Notes: generated from the letters alone by a model not told the origin. A DNA stretch of 64,000 bases from Ecdyonurus torrentis (GCA_949318235.1 OX439128.1:55496374-55560373); one strand, 5' to 3'; positions 50,201-60,550 are shown, counted from the first letter of the stretch. Made by a program: numbers and translations.

Positions 50201-51997
50201 ATGACAGCTCTAATGTATGCTGCAAGAGAAGGTCACAGAGACGTAGTAAAACTGCTACTGGATCATGGTGCAGTCATAACTGACAAGGAAAATGATGGTT
50301 GGTCAGCTCTAATGTATGCTATAAGTGATGGTCACAGAGACGTAGTAAAACTGCTACTGGATCATGGTGCAGTCATAACTGACAAGGACAATGATGGTTG
50401 GTCAGCTCTAATTTATGCTGCATATAAAGGTCACAAAGACGTAGTAAAACTGCTACTGGATCATGGTGCAGTCATAACTGACAAGGAAAATGATGGTAGG
50501 TCAGCTCTAATATATGCTGCAAGTAAAGGTCACAGAGACGTAGTAAAACTGCTACTGGATCATGGTGCAGTCATAACTGACAAGAACAATGATGGTATGA
50601 CAGCTCTAATGTATGCTGCAAGAGAAGGTCACAGAGACGTAGTAAAACTGCTACTGGATCATGGTGCAGTCATAACTGACAAGGAAAATGATGGTTGGTC
50701 AGCTCTAATGTATGCTATAAGTGATGGTCACAGAGACGTAGTAAAACTGCTACTGGATCATGGTGCAGTCATAACTGACAAGGACAATGATGGTTGGTCA
50801 GCTCTAATTTATGCTGCATATAAAGGTCACAGAGACGTAGTAAAACTGCTACTGGATCATGGTGCAGTCATAACTGACAAGAACTTTAATGGTATGACAG
50901 CTCTAATGTATGCTGCACTTAAGGGTCACAAGGACGTAGTAAAACTTCTACTAGATCATGGTGCAGACATAACTGACAAGGACAAATATGGTAATTCAGC
51001 TCTAAGGTTTGCTGTAAGTGAAGGTCACAGAGACGTAGTAAAACTGCTACTGGATCATGGTGCAAGCATAATTGACAAGGACAATGATGGTAGGTCAGCT
51101 TTAAAACTTGCTTCAAATGGAGGTCACAAAGACGTAGTAAAACTGCTACTGGATCATGGTGCAGTCATAACTGACAAGGAAAATGAAGGTTGGTCAGCTC
51201 TAATTTATGCTGCATATAAAGGTCACAAAGACGTAGTAAAACTGCTACTGGATCATGGTGCAGTCATAACTGACAAGGACAAATATGGTAGGTCAGCTCT
51301 AATGTATGCTGCAAGGAACGGTCACAAAGACGTAGTAAAACTGCTACTGGATCATGGTGCAGTCATAACTGACAAGGACAATGATGGTGAGTCAGCTCTA
51401 ATACATGCTTCAAATGAAGGTAACGAAGACGTAGTAAAACTGCTACTGGATCATGGTGCAGTCATAACTGACAAGGACAATGATGGTATGACAGCTCTAA
51501 TGCATGCTGCATATAATGGTCACAAAGACGTAGTAAAACTGCTACTGGATCATGGTGCAGTCATAACTGACAAGGACAATGATGGTGAGTCAGCTCTAAT
51601 GCATGCTGCATATAATGGTCACAAAGACGTAGTAAAACTGCTACTGGATCATGGTGCAGTCATAACTGACACGGACAATGATGGTGAGTCAGCTCTAATA
51701 CATGCTTCAAATGAAGGTAACGAAGACGTAGTAAAACTGCTACTGGATCATGGTGCAGTCATAACTGACAAGGACAATGATGGTATGACAGCTCTAATGC
51801 ATGCTGCATATAATGGTCACAAAGACGTAGTAAAACTGCTACTGGATCATGGTGCAGTCATAACTGACAAGGACAATGATGGTGAGTCAGCTCTAATGCA
51901 TGCTGCATATAATGGTCACAAAGACGTAGTAAAACTGCTACTGGATCATGGTGCAGTCATAACTGACACGGACAATGATGGTTGTTTAGCTCTATAG
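46710..51997 (+). CDS. nuclease-like/NACHT/ankyrin STAND protein, large exon
   Basis: One open frame of about 1760 codons. No upstream ATG is available (the first listed residue at 46730 is a TTG codon, the frame is open back to 46679), so this is an internal or last exon with its start elsewhere. Numbering from 46730, the order is as follows. A PD-(D/E)XK nuclease-like domain begins GFLYELQF before residue 1, then LDDLIIEY (D32/D33) and CQIKHK (Q50-x-K52). An acidic tract follows (about 151-181), then a helical linker. The NACHT NTPase has Walker A EKPGMGKS (661-668), Walker B KIFLLFDGFDEL (738-749) and the sensor WITSRE (775-780). A winged-helix-like region containing HLTFAEYFIALYV follows, then 20 ankyrin repeats (about 1092-1755). 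Such proteins oligomerise on ligand binding and activate the N-terminal effector. That role is inferred here. The ankyrin end is truncated by a stop at 51995. Confidence 0.85.
47183..47263 (+). repeat. (GAT)n coding microsatellite
   Basis: GAT/GAA/GAG repeats inside the large exon encode a run of about 30 Asp/Glu residues between the nuclease-like domain and the linker. The frame is kept because the unit is a triplet. Confidence 0.95.
50005..51997 (+). repeat. 99-bp ankyrin-coding tandem array, 20 units
   Basis: Each unit encodes 33 residues of the form GHxDVVKLLLDHGAVITDKxNDGxSALxYAAxx. Units 1-4 and 5-8 are near-identical 396-bp blocks (starting near 50080 and 50476). Units 15-17 and 18-20 are near-identical 297-bp blocks (offset 297 bp near 51386 and 51683). 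Variation is concentrated at the positions following SAL and before GH, which in ankyrin repeats face the ligand groove. Confidence 0.95.
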
Positions 51998-52115
51998 TAT
52001 GCTGCAATTAAAGGTCACGCAGACGTAGTAAAACTGCTACTGGATCATAACGGATGAGGACTAATTAAGCAACTCTGCTACTGAATCATGGTGCAAACAT
52101 ATGTAAATCAAACTT
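51998..52115 (+). pseudogene. degenerate ankyrin repeats after the stop codon
   Basis: Directly after the TAG the same frame continues YAAIKGHADVVKLLLDHNG and then a TGA. A further remnant CTGCTACTGAATCATGGTGC (LLLNHGA) follows at 52075. The array formerly extended at least one and a half repeats further. Confidence 0.85.
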
Positions 52116-53665
52116 TTGTGATATTTCACTACTAGAGCTTACAGAGATGAACTATCCCTGATACAAGATTGTGTCAACAAACATAAGTAACGCAGTTATT
52201 TATATCAGGTTAGCTATAATATAGGTGCTGCAATATATATAAAAGTGCTTAAAAATATGTATACATTTTATTGGGTTTAAAAATTTAAAATTATTAATTT
52301 AAAAAATAATGAAACTAATATTAAGAATTTGTATAACATTTCAATTAAAATAAAATACTTTTTAATATATAATATTTGTACATAATGTTAAATATTAAAC
52401 ATTTATTTCTTTATCTTTGTGACATTTTTATTTTATTATAATTTCTTATGTTAAATGGTTATTTAATAATATAAAACAAACTTATGTAAGATTTAGACAA
52501 TAATATACAGTTAGTAGTCACAAATATATATAATGTATATTCAGTTTATAATGTTAAAAAATTGCAAACAATTATTTTAATAAAAATGTAAATAATAATA
52601 ATAAAAAAATTTTAAATAAAAAATATTTAAAGTTCAAGTTTTTTACAAAATATAAAATATTTAACGTTTATTTGTTAATCCTTTGTGACATTTTACTTTT
52701 ATAATAAATTATATTTTATATGGTGTTTTATTAATATAAAAATAGTATGTAAGATTTAAACTGTCTTTATTACTATATATATTTATGTTTTAATTTTAAT
52801 ATATACATAATAAAATATTCATTGTTAACTTGATAATTTCTCTTTGTTACATTTAACTTTTACCTTAATTTAAAATAAATAATGTTTAGTTAATTATATA
52901 AATAACACAAAGAAGATTTGTATTGCACATATGTATAAATATATTTTAATATTAAACTAATTGTCAAAAACAGCTGATAAAGAAGTTTTTCTTTATATTA
53001 CCTACCTAACTTTCTTTAAAACAGAAATATCACTCATTTCTAAAATAAAAAAAAAAAAAAAACAGTAGCTTCTTCATAAATAAACAAACAGTACACATCT
53101 TTGCTTTTAGTCGCCATTTTTGTGGTACCTAATACATTGTACAGAATAAGGTATAAGAAATATTGTGATCGTATTTCTCTATTTTGGTAGCAAAAATAAA
53201 ATTATATTTCGACTGATGTGTTGTTTAAAAATATTGAAGTTTATTAGAAGTTTGTCATATTTAAATAAGTAAAACGTAAAGTGCTAAGGTAAATAAGGTA
53301 GCTGATTACGATGGTGATATTGAAAATTTAAAAAGAAAATTACTCCCTTAATTTTTGGAAGTACTTTTACAATTTAAATTTAATTTATCGCATTTCAGAC
53401 AGAAAAACGTCATTTCCTATAAAGTAAATTCAGCCACTAATTACGATGATAATAATTAAAATTAGTTATTAGTCACCACTAATATTAAATAGAGTAGTTA
53501 TTCTAATAGAAAAGTATCTTTAATTCAATCAGAAAAAATTTAAATTAAGGCGCTGGTTTTGATGAAAAATTTAAAAAAAAAAATAGAATCAGCCCCTAAT
53601 ACTGTAAAGTGTAGTTTTTAAACAATATTAAAATTCTCATATTTCAAGTATTATATTGACCAATA
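52116..53665. other. 3' flank of the STAND gene, AT-rich
   Basis: Possible poly(A) signals AATAAA occur at 52349-52354 and later. At 53100-53170 (GCCATTTTTGTGGTACCTAA) there is a short relative of family C. No other gene. Confidence 0.5.
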
Positions 53666-53814
53666 AAGGAACAACTGTATTGAAGCCGACTATATATAAG
53701 CAATTTCGCTCACATCCGTTTCCGTTTCGACTTACTGCGCACGCGTAGTAAGGAGAAACGGAGGCGGATGTGACTAAAATCGCTTATAGTCGGCCTCAAA
53801 ACTGTTGTTCCTTT
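53666..53814. mobile_element. palindromic MITE family G, copy 2
   Basis: AAGGAACAACTGTATTGAAG at the left pairs with CTCAAAACTGTTGTTCCTTT at the right. Inner arms CACATCCGTTTCCGTTTC and GAAACGGAGGCGGATGTG. The loop has TGCGCACGCGTAG. It matches 10192-10330. Confidence 0.87.
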
Positions 53815-53879
53815 ACTAGTCAATAGGTATATTTACCAACTATTTACTACTATAATTTGTTATTCGTTGCCCCTATAGA

Positions 53880-54108
53880 CCGCTTGCACTCATATTTAAG
53901 GGCCACCATTTTGTTGGTCAGAAATACATAGGCCAGCATAGGAAAAACGACATTTTTTATTATTATATAGCAAAAGAAGCTTCAAAGCTCAATCAAAGCC
54001 TTATTTGTAGCTCCTAATAAGCTCGAAGAATATGAGAAAAATTCATTCAGTTGAAATAAACTTTTTAATGTAAAAAATTAGGGCAAATGATGTTAAAGTC
54101 ACGTGTGA
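53880..54108 (+). mobile_element. MITE family C, uninterrupted copy
   Basis: CGCTTGCACTCATATTTAAG through GTCAGAAATACATAGGCCAG to TTAGGGCAAATGATG. It is the reference for the copy interrupted at 4672-5592. Confidence 0.78.
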
Positions 54109-54111
54109 AAT

Positions 54112-54294
54112 TAAAGTCGGCCAATCGCAGTCACCGGTACATTGTGACGTCAGATAAGTTTTATTTCAACTGTCAAAATGAAAATAAATAAAAATAAATA
54201 CAAAATCAACGTATTGGTGTCAAGTTCATGGATAATATAAGGTATAATTTAGTATTCTAAATGATAAAAAAATAAGTGCATAAGGCCTTTAAGT
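54112..54294 (+). mobile_element. MITE family H, right half
   Basis: GGTACATTGTGACGTCAGAT to AAGTGCATAAGGCCTTTAAG corresponds to about 12050-12197. The left half is missing. Confidence 0.78.
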
Positions 54295-54514
54295 TAGAAT
54301 CAAATTTCTAAAGTTACTTGTTTGTTTTAATACTTTATATAATTCATGGATTAAAACTTTTTTTTTAATTTTTTACTTTTATAGATGGTAATTTTAGATT
54401 TCCATTTTTAATTTTTTTTAAACAGTCATCTATTTGCAGACTTTCACAGTATATTGAGTGTTTTCAATATATTGTGTTAATCGACGTCATAGAATAACGT
54501 ACTGACCGGCGGTA

Positions 54515-54738
54515 TAGGAAAATAACTTACTTTGCCAGTTTAAAACCACTATGCAATATTTTTGAGAGCAAAGATACAAGTGAGTGAGAAACAAATAGCT
54601 AATTTAACAAAAAAAAATTTAAAAAAAATAAAAAATAAAAACTAGATTTGTCCTATGCTGAGCAATGTTATTCATTACTCAAGAAGAGCATCGTAAAGCA
54701 TTCAAAATGACGTCATGCGTACACCATGCAGTACCCTA
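54515..54738 (-). mobile_element. diverged MITE family A, minus copy
   Basis: TATAGGAAAATAACTTACTT to ATGACGTCATGCGTACACCA, followed by TACCCTATA. It shares the CAAGAAGAGCATC subfamily block with 10442-10616. Confidence 0.8.
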
Positions 54739-54916
54739 TATACTTTAAATCTGGACCAAATAACAAGACCAATTCTCCTGGGATTAAAGGTAAGTTTTAG
54801 TTTGCAAAATGCATTTTCAAATCAAAAACAAAAGCAGTGTCAAATCTAATTTTAAAATCTGCAAATATTGACGTTACAAACAAAATAAAGTACAGCAACT
54901 ATTTAAATATAGTTTT

Positions 54917-55175
54917 AAAGCAATAGACCAGAGAAAAACATAAAAGTATTTATATCACAAAACACTTGATGTGACTTACATAAATAACTTTAGTTTGTCT
55001 CAAAACCCAACTGTAGCCCCGTAGCAGTGATCAGACATTTAGATTTATGCAACCTGCACAACATTTTCATACTAATTTTTTGCATGTTTCTGACGTCATA
55101 AACATGAATAGTCACGCAAATTGCATACTTTACAATTTTTTTCACCTTCTCTCGTGAGGCTACATTAACATTAAT
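54917..55175 (+). mobile_element. MITE family D, left part
   Basis: TTTTAAAGCAATAGACCAGAG through TTCTGACGTCATAAACATGA to CTCTCGTGAGGCTACATTAA. An inverted family D segment follows at 55543. Confidence 0.82.
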
Positions 55176-55382
55176 TTTTTCTATAAAAATGCTTCCATTT
55201 TTTAGTAATCAAAAATTAACGACAACACTTAATTTCAACACAAAAATTCTGAAACACATTTAAGTACTGTTGCGGCAATACTAAAGTTAATTTTTTTAAA
55301 AACATGCGACGCACCGTAATTGCTATCTGAACTTCGAAAAAAGAAAAATTTCTGATTGAACATTACTATATATCGATCTTGT

Positions 55383-55518
55383 TGCGAAAAAAAAGGCATA
55401 TCTCGTTTTTTTGTCAGTGGAAGCAAAAGGCCTATCTCGAGCACTATCGCCATAACGTTCGGGAACGAGATAGGCCTTTTGCTTCCACTGACAAAATACG
55501 AGATAGGACTTTTATCGC
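55383..55518. repeat. perfect-stem hairpin with AGATAGGCCTTTT arms
   Basis: GTCAGTGGAAGCAAAAGGCC and its complement GGCCTTTTGCTTCCACTGAC form the stem. The outer arms (GCGAAAAAAAAGGCATATCT and the AGATAGGACTTTTATCGC side) pair imperfectly. The loop is about 25 nt. The two overlapping ORFs on opposite strands are products of the palindrome. Confidence 0.85.
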
Positions 55519-55542
55519 AATAAGATCGAAATATGAGATCAT

Positions 55543-55642
55543 CAAAATGTACGTAGCCCCACGAGAGAACGTGAAAATACTGTAAAGTATGCAATTTAAG
55601 TGACTTTTGCATGTTTATGACGTCAGAAACATGAAAAAATTA
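55543..55642 (-). mobile_element. MITE family D, inverted fragment
   Basis: GTAGCCCCACGAGAGAACGT to TTTATGACGTCAGAAACATG. It is the mirror of 55084-55172, so the two flank the hairpin as an outer inverted repeat. Confidence 0.8.
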
Positions 55643-55926
55643 GAAACCATGCCCCATTGGAAAAACCTTCGTCTAAAAAAAAAAAAAAATTAAATACAGT
55701 TTATAATTTTATTAAAAGAACAAATATTATGACTAAATTTTTTTAATTGAAATAATGCCAAAAAATTTAAAAAAAAGTCAAGTTAATTAGTTTTAATAAA
55801 TATTTTTAATAATTAATTTTACAAGCAGCTCACCAAGAATTAACATTAAGTATTTCTTTATCAAAATCACATAAGCTAACATTAATCAATATTGATTTAA
55901 TTATTTTATTGATTTTTTTTTAGTAC

Positions 55927-56965
55927 TAGCAGCTTCAGTAGCCAGTTCAATGTAATCAGCTCGTCACCAGGATTACATTGCACTGGCTACTGAAGCTGCT
56001 AACTTGTATACAAATCAATTATGATTGATGTTAGCAGCTTCAGTAGCCAGTTCAATGAAATCAGCTCGTCACCAGGATTACATTGCACTGGCTACTGAAG
56101 CTGCTAACTTGTATACAAATCAATATTGATTGATGTTAGCAGCTTCAGTAGCCAGTTCAATGTAATCAGCTCGTCACCAGGATTACATTGAACTGGCTAC
56201 TGAAGCTGCTAACTTGTATACAAATCAATATTGATTGATGTTAGCAGCTTCAGTAGCCAGTTCAATGTAATCAGCTCGTCACCAGGATTACATTGCACTG
56301 GCTACTGAAGCTGCTAACTTGTATACAAATCAATATTGATTGATGTTAGCAGCTTCAGTAGCCAGTTCAATGTAATCAGCTCGTCACCAGGATTACATTG
56401 AACTGGCTACTGAAGCTGCTAACTTGTATACAAATCAATATTGATTGATGTTAGCAGCTTCAGTAGCCAGTTCAATGTAATCAGCTCGTCACCAGGATTA
56501 CATTGCACTGGCTACTGAAGCTGCTAACTTGTATACAAATCAATATTGATTGATGTTAGCAGCTTCAGTAGCCAGTTCAATGTAATCAGCTCGTCACCAG
56601 GATTACATTGAACTGGCTACTGAAGCTGCTAACTTGTATACAAATCAATATTGATTGATGTTAGCAGCTTCAGTAGCCAGTGCAATGTAATCAGCTCGTC
56701 ACCAGGATTACATTGCACTGGCTACTGAAGCTGCTAACTTGTATACAAATCAATATTGATTGATGTTAGCAGCTTCAGTAGCCAGTTCAATGTAATCAGC
56801 TCGTCACCAGGATTACATTGAACTGGCTACTGAAGCTGCTAACTTGTATACAAATCAATATTGATTGATGTTAGCAGCTTCAGTAGCCAGTGCAATGTAA
56901 TCAGCTCGTCACCAGGATTACATTGCACTGGCTACTGAAGCTGCTAACTTGTATACAAATCAATA
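55927..56965. repeat. hairpin satellite, 10 units of 105 bp
   Basis: Each unit holds a 32-bp arm (TTAGCAGCTTCAGTAGCCAG...), a 13-nt loop AGCTCGTCACCAG, the complementary arm (...CTGGCTACTGAAGCTGCTAA), and a linker with the palindromes TGTATACA and ATCAATATTGAT. Units alternate between two arm types, giving a 210-bp super-period. It lies immediately downstream of the ACTR10 stop codon, perhaps within its 3' UTR: a possible minus-strand AATAAA is at 55905-55910. Confidence 0.95.
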
Positions 56966-57005
56966 AGTTAGGTAAATAAATTATTAGTACAATGATATAT
57001 TCAGA

Positions 57006-57133
57006 TTATCCTTTCTTAGAGCCTGGATCATTGAAGGAGAGATCTGACCAATCAGGAAGTCGCTGTTGTTTCATGAAAACTTCTCGGCTCAACGAACGTT
57101 TGTTGATCGTGTTCGTTGCTCCCAAGATGGCGG
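57006..57133 (-). CDS. ACTR10: ACTR10 (Arp10) last coding exon
   Basis: Minus-strand reading after a TGATGTTTCAG acceptor (AG at 57134-57135). The split codon G|CC gives Ala, then AILGATNTINKRSLSREVFM, KQQRLPDWSDLSFNDPGSKK, G and a TAA stop at 57006-57008. This matches the C-terminus of actin-related protein 10, where the family has a GAIFGAL start, a charged SRSxSxE stretch and a conserved RxPDW. Arp10/Arp11 caps the pointed end of the dynactin Arp1 filament, which serves cytoplasmic dynein in cargo transport. The phase fits the upstream exon exactly. The tail after PDW is shorter than in vertebrates. Confidence 0.85.
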
Positions 57134-57548
<415 letters not shown>

Positions 57549-57750
57549 CTCCTAGCCAGGCTATATAATTCTCTTGCCCAGGCGCCGTGTGAAAACAAAA
57601 TCTCTTGAGCGACAACTTGGCGAGGTATTGAGGCGACATCAGCAGATCTTGTAGCTCTTGTAGTAGCCTGGACTTGAACCCAGTAGCCAGCGAGGTGCCC
57701 CCCACCACCAGTATGTTCTCTGCCAGGGTCACCCTGGTGTCAACTGGACA
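57549..57750 (-). CDS. ACTR10: ACTR10 (Arp10) penultimate coding exon
   Basis: Minus-strand reading gives CPVDTRVTLAENILVVGGTS, LATGFKSRLLQELQDLLMSP, QYLAKLSLKRFCFHTAPGQE and NYIAWLG before the donor G|GTGAGT. The block CPxDTRxxLxENxxVxGGTS...GFxxRLLxEL...P.Y...L....F.xHTxPxxxNxxAWLGG is characteristic of ACTR10 and corresponds to the actin-fold segment holding the GGTS nucleotide-site loop. It is 202 nt, ending in phase 1, and joins the last exon as WLG-A-AILGA. The proximal acceptor is GTTGTAG|TGT. The first 70 bp are copied many times upstream. Earlier exons are not in the window or not recognisable. Confidence 0.88.
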
Positions 57751-58940
57751 CTACAACATTAAAGACATAGGTCAGATAATCATGTATGTTGTAGTCAGTA
57801 GCCAGCGAGGTGCCCCCCACCACCAGTATGTTCTCTGCCAGGGTCACCCTGGTGTCTACTGGACACTACAACATTAAAGACATAGGTCAGATAATCATGT
57901 ATGTTGTAGTCAGTAGCCAGCGAGGTGCCCCCCACCACCAGTATGTTCTCTGCCAGGGTCACCCTGGTGTCAACTGGACACTGCATCATTAAAGACATAG
58001 GTCAGATAATCATGTATGTTGTAGTCAGTAGCCAGCGAGGTGCCCCCCACCACCAGTATGTTCTCTGCCAGGGTCACCCTGGTGTCTACTGGACACTACA
58101 ACATTAAAGACATAGGTCAGATAATCATGTATGTTGTAGTCAGTAGCCAGCGAGGTGCCCCCCACCACCAGTATGTTCTCTGCCAGGGTCACCCTGGTGT
58201 CTACTGGACACTACAACATTAAAGACATAGGTCAGATAATCATGTATGTTGTAGTCAGTAGCCAGCGAGGTGCCCCCCACCACCAGTATGTTCTCTGCCA
58301 GGGTCACCCTGGTGTCTACTGGACACTACAACATTAAAGACATAGGTCAGATAATCATGTATGTTGTAGTCAGTAGCCAGCGAGGTGCCCCCCACCACCA
58401 GTATGTTCTCTGCCAGGGTCACCCTGGTGTCTACTGGACACTACAACATTAAAGACCTAGGTCAGATAATTATGTATGTTGTAGTCAGTAGCCAGCGAGG
58501 TGCCCCCCACCACCAGTATGTTCTCTGCCAGGGTCACCCTGGTGTCTACTGGACACTACAACATTAAAGACATAGGCCAGATAAAACATCATGTATGTTG
58601 TAGTCAGTAGCCAGCGAGGTGCCCCCCACCACCAGTATGTTCTCTGCCAGGGTCACCCTGGTGTCTACTGGACACTACAACATTAAAGACATAGGCCAGA
58701 TAAAACATCATGTATGTTGTAGTCAGTAGCCAGCGAGGTGCCCCCCACCACCAGTATGTTCTCTGCCAGGGTCACCCTGGTGTCTACTGGACACTACAAC
58801 ATTAAAGACATAGGTCAGATAAAACATCATGTATGTTGTAGTCAGTAGCCAGCGAGGTGCCCCCCACCACCAGTATGTTCTCTGCCAGGGTCACCCTGGT
58901 GTCTACTGGACACACTGCAACATTAAAGACATAGGTCAGA
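57751..58940 (-). repeat. tandem array of ACTR10 exon-start/acceptor copies
   Basis: About ten extra copies of a 115-bp unit (119-120 bp in the three distal ones) follow the real exon. Each unit has about 45 bp of intron, an AG acceptor and the first 70 bp of the exon (CPVDTRVTLAENILVVGGTS LAT), then jumps back to intron at GGCTACTGACTACAACATAC. The copies are almost identical. The most distal copy (58840-58925) differs in having TGCAG followed by two extra bases (TG) before TGTCCA. The repeated 60-codon ORFs on the plus strand are antisense shadows. Confidence 0.93.
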
Positions 58941-58956
58941 TAATCCTAACTTATTT

Positions 58957-59225
58957 AAAGCCATAGACCACATAAAACCACATGTACTTTTAATAAATTA
59001 ACATGAAATGGGATCTTTAAAACTGATGACAATTTTTATCAGAATGTTAATGTAGCCCCACGAGAGAACATAAAAAAATACTATAAAGTATGCAATTTGC
59101 GTGACTATTCCATTTTATGACGTCAGAAACATTCAAAAATTAGTATGAAAATGTTGTGGGTTGCATAAATTGAATTTTCTGATCACTGCTACGGAGCTAC
59201 AGTTGGGTATTGAGCTGGGTTGCCA
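58957..59225 (-). mobile_element. MITE family D, minus copy
   Basis: TTAAAGCCATAGACCACATA to GAGCTACAGTTGGGTATTGA. It faces the plus copy at 59238, and together they form an inverted repeat with arms of about 260 bp. Confidence 0.83.
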
Positions 59226-59237
59226 TAAAAGCCGGTT

Positions 59238-59579
59238 TTTAAAGGAATAGACCAGAAAAAAACATCATTTAAATCACAAAACACTTGATGGGATTTACAT
59301 AAATAACATTAGTTTGTCTCAAAACCCAACAGTAGCCCCGTAGCAGTGATCAGAAAATTCAATTTATGCAACACGCACAACATTTTCATACTAATTTTTG
59401 CATGTTTCTGACGTCATAAACATGAATAGTCACGCAAATTGCATACTTTACAGTTATTTTACGCTCTCTCGTGAGGCTACATTAACATTCTGGTAAAAAT
59501 TGTTAATAGTTTTGAAGATCCCATTTCATGTTTATTCAGTAAAAAGCACATGTTGTTTTATGTGGTCTATGCCTTTAAG
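59238..59579 (+). mobile_element. MITE family D, plus copy
   Basis: TTTAAAGGAATAGACCAGAA to TGTGGTCTATGCCTTTAAG. Complete. Confidence 0.85.
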
Positions 59580-60107
59580 ATAAAGTCCATCTCGGTGGCA
59601 TTTACTGGTATTTACTGGCTATTAGTTGCATATACCAATATTAAGTCAAAATAACTTTAAGAAAATTATTTCTATGGTGCAAGGGGAGTTTGGGGGGGGG
59701 GGGGGCGAGTTATATGGTTGGTGTTTGGTAAAATGGAGGAAGAGGCTTCCATGACATCAGGGTAAATATTATGTAAAAAATATGAATTAGAAAGTTCTTC
59801 TTAAGGGGAGGGGACCAATTTGAAGTGATGAACTTTTTAAGTTTTGTAAAAATTAAATTTTTGCCCCATAATATATAAAATAAGTAATTTCATTAATTTA
59901 TAATAAAAAATTAAATAATGGTTAAAAAAAAGAAATTGTTATTTGCAATTAAATGATCAATTTTGCAAGTGTTTATTATGAGTTGAAATAATTGCAATAA
60001 CAATTTTATTGACTTCACATAATGAGGACAGATCACTGGCAATTATTATTGTTATAGTTTTATTTTAAGGATTGTATTCAGATGGCTTGTCTCTCAAAAT
60101 CTAAAAA
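59580..60107. other. unassigned spacer with poly(G) run
   Basis: A run of about 14 G at 59691-59704 stands out in AT-rich DNA. No gene. It would lie in an ACTR10 intron if the gene extends to the right. Confidence 0.5.
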
Positions 60108-60404
60108 GAAAACTTCGAAATTTTATGATGCCATTTGCAAGTTAACAGTAACAGCTACCTATGATAAAATTTTCAGAACCCGTGACCATCAGATAAGAGA
60201 GAAATTAATTATTTAAATTAACATGGGCTCTTATGGGACTAAAACTTCAAAAAATCATAATTAAAAATCTAGCATGGAGACCCCTCAAAATTTTTACACT
60301 TTTGAAGATACCTAATCCTAATGTATCACTGTGCAAAATTTCAGATTTTTCTGTCTTTACAACTTTTTAGTCAAATTGCGCAGTAGCTGATTTACTGCCT
60401 TAAC
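60108..60404 (+). mobile_element. repeat family E, complete copy
   Basis: ACTTCGAAATTTTATGATGC to AGCTGATTTACTGCCTTAA. The LINE starts immediately after it. Confidence 0.85.
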
Positions 60405-60550
60405 TAGTTTTAATCAGTCTAGTCCGTGCAGCGGTAGAGTGTGGATGCATTCACTGCTCGCTCGCTAAGCGGAGTAGGGAAAATATTACCTATACTTTTT
60501 ATTGTGATTACAGTTTTCTTAGTGAGAATAAAAAGTAACTTTTATGCAAA

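Noticed and set aside
55927..56965. CRISPR-like or tRNA cluster
   Set aside because: Periodic 105-bp hairpins have no unique spacers, no A/B boxes and no cloverleaf; this is a hairpin satellite.
57674..58567. Seven near-identical 60-67 codon plus-strand ORFs (MPPTTSMFSARVTLVSTGHY...) as a peptide repeat family
   Set aside because: They are antisense to the duplicated ACTR10 exon start; the minus-strand frame gives the recognisable protein.
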